Origin: Bacillota bacterium
GTDB taxonomy: Bacteria > Bacillota_E > JAJZYS01 > JAJYTV01
Length of the DNA stretch: 10,492 nucleotides
Assembly: GCA_021845645.1 (NCBI GenBank)
Contig: JAJZVM010000149.1
Location: forward strand, 1 to 10,492
Direction: 5' to 3'
The translations under genes were made by a program, and so were the position numbers. The notes beneath the pieces were generated by a model. That model saw only the letters and a list, made by a program, of their open reading frames with translations. It did not search any database and was not told the origin of the DNA. Within the stretch, counting starts at the first letter, position 1. Each line of letters begins with the position of its first letter. This document shows positions 6,646 to 10,492 of the stretch, one piece after another.

Positions 6646-6662
6646 GAGGAGGATCCTCGATG
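6646..6662 (+). promoter_or_regulatory. Ribosome binding site and ATG of the class II aldolase gene
   Basis: GAGGAGG (6646-6652) lies 7 nt before the ATG at 6660 and fixes that start. A 10-bp perfect palindrome, GAGGATCCTC (6649-6658), overlaps the site and could partly mask it in RNA, though it lacks a loop and is probably incidental. Confidence 0.75.
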
Positions 6663-7739
6663 GAGTTCGCCTTCCACGGAAGCCCGCGGGACCGGGTTAT
6701 GGCGAGCTTCGAGGGGCGCCTGACGACGGCCCTCAAGGAAGCCGGCCACCGCTTGAGCGAGCCTGTCCCAGGCGTCGGACTGGTTTTCAGCCATGTCGAC
6801 AGCGAGCGGGTGCGCCCTTTTCGGCGGCATGCGCAGGCCACATACATCGTTGCGCTGCTCAGGCTGCCCGATCCGCCCGAGGACTTCCTGCAGGCCGCAT
6901 ACCCCTGGATGATCCGCTCGCTCGGCAACCTGCTGATCGCCGTGGTCGGTCCCGAGGCTGAGAGCGAGACCTACTTCATGACGCTCGAGCGCGGTTATTA
7001 CCGCATCGCGCCGAGCACGGACCCGGACGCGCACATGCAGGAGGTTGTGCGCCGGCTGACCCCGCTCGCCACGTCGCACCTGATCATCGACAACATTTTC
7101 GAGCCAGACCTGGAAAGGGAGCTCTGGCAGGGCGACGAACACACGGAGGAGCTGGGTCGCGCGGGCAAGCTGCTCGACGCGTGGAACCTGCTGCCCGCAC
7201 CCTTCCCGATGCAGGAGATCCTGTCCGAGGAGGACTTCCGCCACGTGCAGCGCCTCTACCAGATCGGCGGCCTCTCCTACGGCAACCTTAGCCAGCGGCG
7301 CGACGCCTTGCGCTACTGGATGTCGGCGAGCGGCGTGAACAAGGCGCGGCTGAAGGAGGTCGGGCACGAGGTGCTGCTCGTCAAGGACTTCGACGGGGGC
7401 AGCAGGGCGATGCGCCTCTCGGTGCCGCCCGAGATCAAGCCCCGCCGCGTCTCCGTCGACGCGATCGAACACTTCATGATCTACCGCGAGCATCCGCAGG
7501 TGGGAGCGATCATCCACGTCCACGCCTGGATGGAGGGGATTCCGTCGACGGATATCAACTATCCTTGCGGCACCATCGAGCTCGCGACGGCCGTCGCTGA
7601 GCGCGTGCGCCGCGCGCCTGACCCGTCGCGGGCCGTCATCGGCCTGCGCAACCACGGCATGACCATCACCGGGCGCAGCCTCGACGACATCATGGAGCGC
7701 GTCGACGGCAAGATTCTGCCCCAGGTCCCGATGTCCTGA
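6660..7739 (+). CDS. Class II aldolase/adducin-family protein with a long N-terminal domain
   Basis: 359 residues. The C-terminal half (about 185-355) is a class II aldolase/adducin domain: GGLSYGNLSQRRD (203-215), SASGVNKARL (222-231), the zinc-type H286-V-H288 in AIIHVHAW, and GLRNHGMTITGRS (328-340) supplying a further His332. In this fold three His bind Zn2+ or another divalent metal, and members cleave or epimerise phosphorylated sugars or act on related hydroxy-carbonyl compounds. The residue lining up with the catalytic Glu of fuculose-phosphate aldolase appears to be Asp267 (SVDAIEHFMIYR), so classic aldolase chemistry is not assured. The first 180 residues match nothing I recognise and are not part of the usual 200-250-residue family members. 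The start is ATG 6660 with GAGGAGG. The stop overlaps the next gene's ATG by 1 nt (TGATG), giving a coupled operon with the dehydrogenase. Confidence 0.85.
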   Translation: MEFAFHGSPRDRVMASFEGRLTTALKEAGHRLSEPVPGVGLVFSHVDSERVRPFRRHAQATYIVALLRLPDPPEDFLQAAYPWMIRSLGNLLIAVVGPEAESETYFMTLERGYYRIAPSTDPDAHMQEVVRRLTPLATSHLIIDNIFEPDLERELWQGDEHTEELGRAGKLLDAWNLLPAPFPMQEILSEEDFRHVQRLYQIGGLSYGNLSQRRDALRYWMSASGVNKARLKEVGHEVLLVKDFDGGSRAMRLSVPPEIKPRRVSVDAIEHFMIYREHPQVGAIIHVHAWMEGIPSTDINYPCGTIELATAVAERVRRAPDPSRAVIGLRNHGMTITGRSLDDIMERVDGKILPQVPMS

Positions 7740-8947
7740 TGGCCAAGGCGAACGGCCTCGTCTACAGGGTCTCGATCCCCCGTTACCTGCTCGGCCGCAG
7801 CCTTGGCGCGGCTTGGCCGTGGCTGCTCTACGGGCCGCTGTCGTCGGTGGCCCTGCGCCACAGCGACCTGCCGCCGGCGCCCGAGGGCGACTGGCTCGAG
7901 CTGGCGACGCGTCTTTGCGGCATCTGCGGCTCGGACATCGCGCTTGTGCGCGGCAAGTCGAGCCCCTCCCTTTCGCCGTTCCACTCCTTCCCCGCCGTCC
8001 TCGGCCACGAGGTGCTGGCGGACGTGGCCGCTCCCACTGGCCACGAACTCCAGGGCCAACGCGTCGTCGTCGATCCCGTGATCACGTGCCAGATGCGCGG
8101 CGTCGAGCCCTGCCCCGCCTGTGCTGCGGGCCAGGGCCAGCAGTGCAGGCGGCGCGGCGACCGAGACGGCCTTGGCCCGGGCACGCTGGTCGGTTACCAC
8201 ACGCGCCTGCCCGGCGGCTTCGGCGACCGGCTCTGGGCGCACAGGAGCCAGCTCTACGCGGTGCCGGACACGGTGCCCGACGAGCGGGCGGTGCTCGCCG
8301 AGCCGTACGCGATCGCACTGCACGCCGTCCTGCGCAGCCTGCCGCCGGCGGGCGCCAAGGTGCTCGTGCTTGGCGGCGGCACGATCGGCCTGCTCACCGT
8401 CGCGGCTCTGAGACGCCATTCAGGCGCCGAGATCCACCTCGTCGCGCGCCACCCGCACCAGCGACGCCTCGGTCTCGAGCTCGGCGCGGAGCATGCCTAC
8501 GGCGCGCCCGGGGCGACGGTCGCGGTGCAGGCGGCCGTAGATGCGCAGCTCCTGCGCCCGCTGCTCGGCCCGCCGGTGTTCAGCGACGGCTTCGACTTCG
8601 TCTACGACTGCGTCGGCTCCGAGGCGAGCCTGCGCGACAGCCTGCGCGTCACGCGACACGGCGGCGCGCTCGTGCTGCTGGGCACGGCCGGGCCCGTCGA
8701 CGTGGACTGGTCTTTCATCTGGGCGAACGAACTCGATCTGATCGGCTGCTTCGGCTACGGCCGCGAGTCGGACGGGCGCCACACGTTCAGCTGGGTTCTC
8801 GACGACTTCGCCAAACCGGACGGCGGCGCTTTCGACGCGCTGGTCACGGACCGCTACCGGCTGCACGATTACCGCCAGGCCCTGCGCCGCCAGCTCGTCG
8901 CTGGACCGAACCGCCCACTCAAGGCCGTCTTCGACTTCCGCGCCTGA
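7739..8947 (+). CDS. Zinc-dependent MDR alcohol dehydrogenase
   Basis: 402 residues, medium-chain dehydrogenase/reductase family. Catalytic zinc ligands are readable: Cys63 in LCGICGSD (59-66), His90-Glu91 in LGHE, and Glu188 in LAEPYA. The structural-zinc lobe has Cys117, Cys125, Cys128 and Cys136, with an unusual seven-residue gap between the first two. The nucleotide-binding turn is VLVLGGGTIGLL (208-219), followed by VYDCVGSEASL in the second half of the Rossmann domain. Such enzymes oxidise alcohols or polyols with NAD(P)+. The first about 35 residues, with a hydrophobic AAWPWLLYGPLSSVAL stretch (24-39), form a longer lead-in than usual. Translation begins at ATG 7739 through a TGATG overlap with the aldolase gene. 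The pairing suggests that the aldolase product or substrate is oxidised or reduced here. The substrate is unknown. The 3' end overlaps the convergent TPR gene by 29 bp. Confidence 0.92.
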   Translation: MAKANGLVYRVSIPRYLLGRSLGAAWPWLLYGPLSSVALRHSDLPPAPEGDWLELATRLCGICGSDIALVRGKSSPSLSPFHSFPAVLGHEVLADVAAPTGHELQGQRVVVDPVITCQMRGVEPCPACAAGQGQQCRRRGDRDGLGPGTLVGYHTRLPGGFGDRLWAHRSQLYAVPDTVPDERAVLAEPYAIALHAVLRSLPPAGAKVLVLGGGTIGLLTVAALRRHSGAEIHLVARHPHQRRLGLELGAEHAYGAPGATVAVQAAVDAQLLRPLLGPPVFSDGFDFVYDCVGSEASLRDSLRVTRHGGALVLLGTAGPVDVDWSFIWANELDLIGCFGYGRESDGRHTFSWVLDDFAKPDGGAFDALVTDRYRLHDYRQALRRQLVAGPNRPLKAVFDFRA

Positions 8948-9788
8948 CCGTGGCGTGGAAGTCGTCGACGGTGGAGACTTCACTTTGGATGCGCCGCAGC
9001 CAATCCAGCGCATCGCCGGAACCCTCCCAGAGTTGGCCGTCAACCTCCCAGTAGTTGTACGCCTGGTCCGTGCCGCCTATCGACTCATATCCGCTGTGCG
9101 CATTGCTGGGAGCGCGATGTGTGTCCCGCAGCAGTTCGGCGGTAACTGCCGGCAGGTTGTCGATCGCCGCCTTCAAGGTCGAGTCGGCTTCAGGCGTCCT
9201 CCCGAGCCGGTACAGCGCCAGGGCGCGACCGTAGGTGGTCTCGGGGAAGAAGTCGTCCGGGTATCGCTCTGCGAGCTCGACTGCCTCCACGTCACGGCCG
9301 GCAGCCAGCAGCCACGACATCGCGGAGGCGCGTACACCCTGGTTGTCGCGCGGGTTCAGGGCGAGTAGTTCGTACGCCAGATCCAGCGCCTTGTTCGTCT
9401 CGCCCAGGTCGAAATGGCTGTGGTACATGAGCCCCCGAAGACAGCGCAGGAACGGCCGGTTCTCGAGCCAATCCCACTCAAGCAGGTCACGGCCGACCTT
9501 GAAGGCGCGCGGTGGGAAGGCGCTTCGGCCAAGGTCCACCGCCTTCCTCCAGAGCGTCCCAGCCTGCTCCTTCCGATCCGTATGGTTGAGGACCTGAGCG
9601 AGAGCCTGCATGATGTCGATGTGCTCGGGGGACCGTTCGAGGACAGCTCTCAGGCGGCGCTCGGCTTCTCCCTCGTCGCCCTGTGCGGCCAGTTCGATGG
9701 CGTCGTCCATGATGAGCGCTTCGTCGTAGAAGTCTTGTGGCCAGCGAAAACGCCACTCGTGAGGACCGACCTTCTGAAGCTTTCGCAT
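8919..9788 (-). CDS. TPR-repeat protein (ST7-like repeat region)
   Basis: A 289-residue helical protein. Helix-turn-helix TPR units are visible at about 22-55 (ALIMDDAIELAAQGD..AERRLRAVLERSP), 57-88, and 113-215. The last region contains the LALNPRDNQGVR block (142-153), WLLAAGRDVEAVELAERYPDD (159-179) and ALYRLGRTPEADSTLKAAID (191-210), which resemble the repeat pattern of bacterial ST7-like TPR proteins. No signal peptide, membrane segment or enzymatic motif is seen, so it is probably a cytoplasmic scaffold for protein contacts, partner unknown. The start is ATG at 9788: GGAGGTG (9801-9795) lies 6-7 nt upstream, whereas an in-frame GTG at 9803 would sit on that site. The tail VRRGSRRRP is basic and is encoded inside the 3' end of the convergent dehydrogenase gene. 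It is transcribed alone, downstream of the DUF3024 remnant, and has no obvious link with the paa cluster. Confidence 0.85.
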   Translation of the reverse strand: MRKLQKVGPHEWRFRWPQDFYDEALIMDDAIELAAQGDEGEAERRLRAVLERSPEHIDIMQALAQVLNHTDRKEQAGTLWRKAVDLGRSAFPPRAFKVGRDLLEWDWLENRPFLRCLRGLMYHSHFDLGETNKALDLAYELLALNPRDNQGVRASAMSWLLAAGRDVEAVELAERYPDDFFPETTYGRALALYRLGRTPEADSTLKAAIDNLPAVTAELLRDTHRAPSNAHSGYESIGGTDQAYNYWEVDGQLWEGSGDALDWLRRIQSEVSTVDDFHATVRRGSRRRP

Positions 9789-9794
9789 GGGATG

Positions 9795-9801
9795 CACCTC
9801 C
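9795..9801 (-). promoter_or_regulatory. Shine-Dalgarno site of the TPR gene
   Basis: GGAGGTG on the minus strand, 6 nt before ATG 9788. It decides the start over the longer GTG-initiated reading frame beginning at 9803. Confidence 0.8.
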
Positions 9802-9840
9802 ACTTAAGAACGGGAGACCTCGGGCACAGTGAGGCGACCG

Positions 9841-10188
9841 TCAGCGCCGGAAGATGCAGGTCGGATCCGCGTCGGCCTCGGCGATCAGCTCCTCACGTTT
9901 TTTGGACGGCTTCAAGTCATCGTAGACGTGCCAGCGGCAAGTCGGCCCAGTGGAGTGTTAGCGCCGCGTCCCGGCATCGAAGCGAAACCGGGCCACCGCG
10001 AGACGCGACCACACGCCGCCTCGGTCACCGGGCGAGAGGAACTGGCGTTCTTAGATCGTGGCAGCGTCGCCGCGCAGCACAACCTCGAACCGGACGTCGT
10101 CGCGGACACATGCACATGCCCTTAAAAGATCGCAGTAGGTCTGGAGCGCAGCCTCTGCTTGGGCGCGCACGTTTTGAGGGATGGCAAG
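9841..10188 (-). pseudogene. Decayed DUF3024 gene
   Basis: One minus-strand frame from 10188 to the TGA at 9843-9841 (115 codons before the stop) reads through two TAA stops (10053-10051 and 9960-9958) yet stays protein-like along its whole length: IPQNVRAQAEAAL, RDDVRFEVVLRGDAATI*ERQ, WSRLAVARFRFDAGTRR*, RWHVYDDLKPSKKREELIAE, DADPTCIFWR. This is the plan of DUF3024 proteins (about 110-120 residues, a V-R-x-x-V-RGxxxTI-Y-ERRP core and a DPTGIFWG-like end). At 9958-9941 the family's TLHWAD-type segment appears in another frame, so a small insertion/deletion pair lies around the second stop. The first TAA replaces what should be a Tyr codon. The function of DUF3024 is not known. A near-perfect SD sequence, AGGAGGTGATC, lies at 10201-10191 just upstream, so the gene was once translated. 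It ends 52 bp before the TPR start. Confidence 0.72.
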
Positions 10189-10190
10189 GT

Positions 10191-10201
10191 GATCACCTCC
10201 T
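10191..10201 (-). promoter_or_regulatory. Near-perfect Shine-Dalgarno sequence upstream of the DUF3024 remnant
   Basis: AGGAGGTGATC on the minus strand complements the 3' end of 16S rRNA over its whole length. A TTG (10187-10185) follows at start-codon distance, but it is one frame away from the DUF3024 reading, so a frameshift close to the start is likely. Confidence 0.5.
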
Positions 10202-10203
10202 CG

Positions 10204-10429
10204 ACGCGTTCGGCAGTATGTTCTGCGTCTCCTTCGTCCAGATGCGACTGACTGCTTCAGTGCCTTGCGCAGGAACATAGGTGCCTGAACAGAACCCACA
10301 GGGACAGGAGGACCGTGCCCGGACGGCGAGAGCGAGACCACTGCGGGAGGCATATGTGATGGCCAAGGGACAACCCGAAGGACCGACGATCGGCCAGGTA
10401 CTGGAGTTAATCTAAGTCACGGACTTTAC
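10204..10429. other. Gene-poor interval with one tiny ORF candidate
   Basis: No gene of normal size is supported here. The only readable item on the plus strand is ATG 10359 to TAA 10415, 18 codons (MAKGQPEGPTIGQVLELI), with GGGAGG (10345-10350) 8 nt upstream. It could be a leader peptide, the start of a truncated gene, or chance. Minus-strand frames here show no consistent family signal. Confidence 0.3.
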
Positions 10430-10435
10430 TTGACA
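10430..10435 (+). promoter_or_regulatory. Possible -35 element TTGACA
   Basis: A full-consensus TTGACA in locally AT-richer DNA. At 17 bp spacing the -10 position reads CAAACT (three of six), so the promoter is only possible. It would drive a rightward gene beginning at or beyond the window edge. Confidence 0.3.
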
Positions 10436-10463
10436 GGGCCAGACGTCAATCCCAAACTGGAAA

Positions 10464-10484
10464 CATGAACCATGAACCATGAAC
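10464..10484 (+). repeat. Tandem heptamer CATGAAC, three copies
   Basis: Three perfect head-to-tail copies of CATGAAC. Each contains an ATG (10465, 10472, 10479). The first frame closes at once (TGA), while the second reads MNHEQML and stays open to the window end, so the repeat may sit on the start region of a rightward gene. A weak GGA lies at 10459-10461. Confidence 0.85.
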
Positions 10485-10492
10485 AAATGCTT

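Larger units (their letters stand above)
6448..6659. promoter_or_regulatory. Divergent intergenic region between paaA and the class II aldolase gene
   Basis: 212 bp separate the two divergent starts, by far the clearest regulatory interval of the window and less GC-rich than the genes. It holds the leftward promoter-like pair and the imperfect direct repeat listed separately. On the plus strand, TACGAT (6595-6600) and CATAAA (6608-6613) are possible -10 elements for the aldolase, but neither has a convincing -35 element. No regulator gene adjoins, so control is by a distant factor or constitutive. Confidence 0.6.

Noticed and set aside
6567..7655. Minus-strand open frame opposite the aldolase
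   Set aside because: Antisense shadow; the plus strand has the SD, the HVH and NHG motifs and the operon overlap.
7813..9054. Plus-strand frame overlapping the dehydrogenase
   Set aside because: A shadow frame: Arg/Ala-rich, no motif, whereas the 7739 frame shows all MDR zinc and NAD sites.
10191..10201. GATCACCTCCT resembling the 3' end of 16S rRNA
   Set aside because: Only 11 bases match and nothing upstream resembles rRNA; on the other strand it is simply a strong Shine-Dalgarno.
10193..10367. Minus-strand frame with a Cys-rich CPCGFCSGTYVPAQG stretch
   Set aside because: No start codon is evident in frame, it is under 60 codons, and no family could be named; kept only as a possible trace upstream of the DUF3024 remnant.
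1..10492. CRISPR array, tRNA, rRNA, insertion sequence or attachment site
   Set aside because: No regularly spaced repeats, tRNA arms, transposase or terminal inverted repeats were seen on either strand.

Overview
GC-rich bacterial DNA with tightly packed genes, GTG and TTG starts and G-rich ribosome binding sites (AAGGGGGG-type). The gene set is a PaaABCD-type diiron oxygenase, a molybdenum hydroxylase, a CoxG-like protein, a LutB-type iron-sulfur protein and a zinc alcohol dehydrogenase. This suggests an aerobic or facultative heterotroph, possibly from soil or sediment. The phylum cannot be fixed from the sequence; Rokubacteria/Methylomirabilota, a deltaproteobacterium-like lineage or another high-GC group would all fit (inference, low confidence).

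Layout. A leftward (minus-strand) cluster fills 1-6447. In transcription order it is paaA, paaB, paaC, paaD, a 373-bp interval with a frame-broken coding trace, a CoxG/SRPBCC protein, an orphan molybdopterin-binding subunit of the xanthine dehydrogenase family, a small soluble HAD (P-type-ATPase-like) protein, and the start of a LutB-like LUD/iron-sulfur protein that leaves the window. paaB/paaC and the Mo subunit/HAD pair overlap, and most other gaps are short, so the cluster reads as one operon. A good sigma70-like promoter (TTGACG-N18-TAGGAT) lies upstream of paaA in a 212-bp divergent intergenic region, which also holds an imperfect 13-15-bp direct repeat that looks like a regulator site. 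Rightward from that region runs a two-gene operon: a long class II aldolase/adducin protein (6660-7739) and a zinc-dependent MDR alcohol dehydrogenase (7739-8947), joined by a TGATG overlap. A leftward TPR-protein gene (8919-9788) converges on it and overlaps its 3' end.

The last 700 bp are gene-poor. They hold a decayed DUF3024 gene on the minus strand (about 9841-10188, two in-frame TAA stops and a local frame slip), a possible 18-residue ORF, a consensus TTGACA hexamer and a triple CATGAAC repeat at the right edge, perhaps the leader of a rightward gene that starts beyond the window.

Working together (inference): PaaABCD-like proteins would oxygenate an aryl- or acyl-CoA, and the Mo hydroxylase with its CoxG-like helper would hydroxylate or oxidise a heterocycle or aldehyde. 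The divergent aldolase/dehydrogenase pair would handle a carbonyl or hydroxyl product. The cluster as seen lacks a PaaE reductase and the small FeS and FAD subunits of the Mo hydroxylase, so electron delivery must come from elsewhere. The substrate cannot be read from the sequence.
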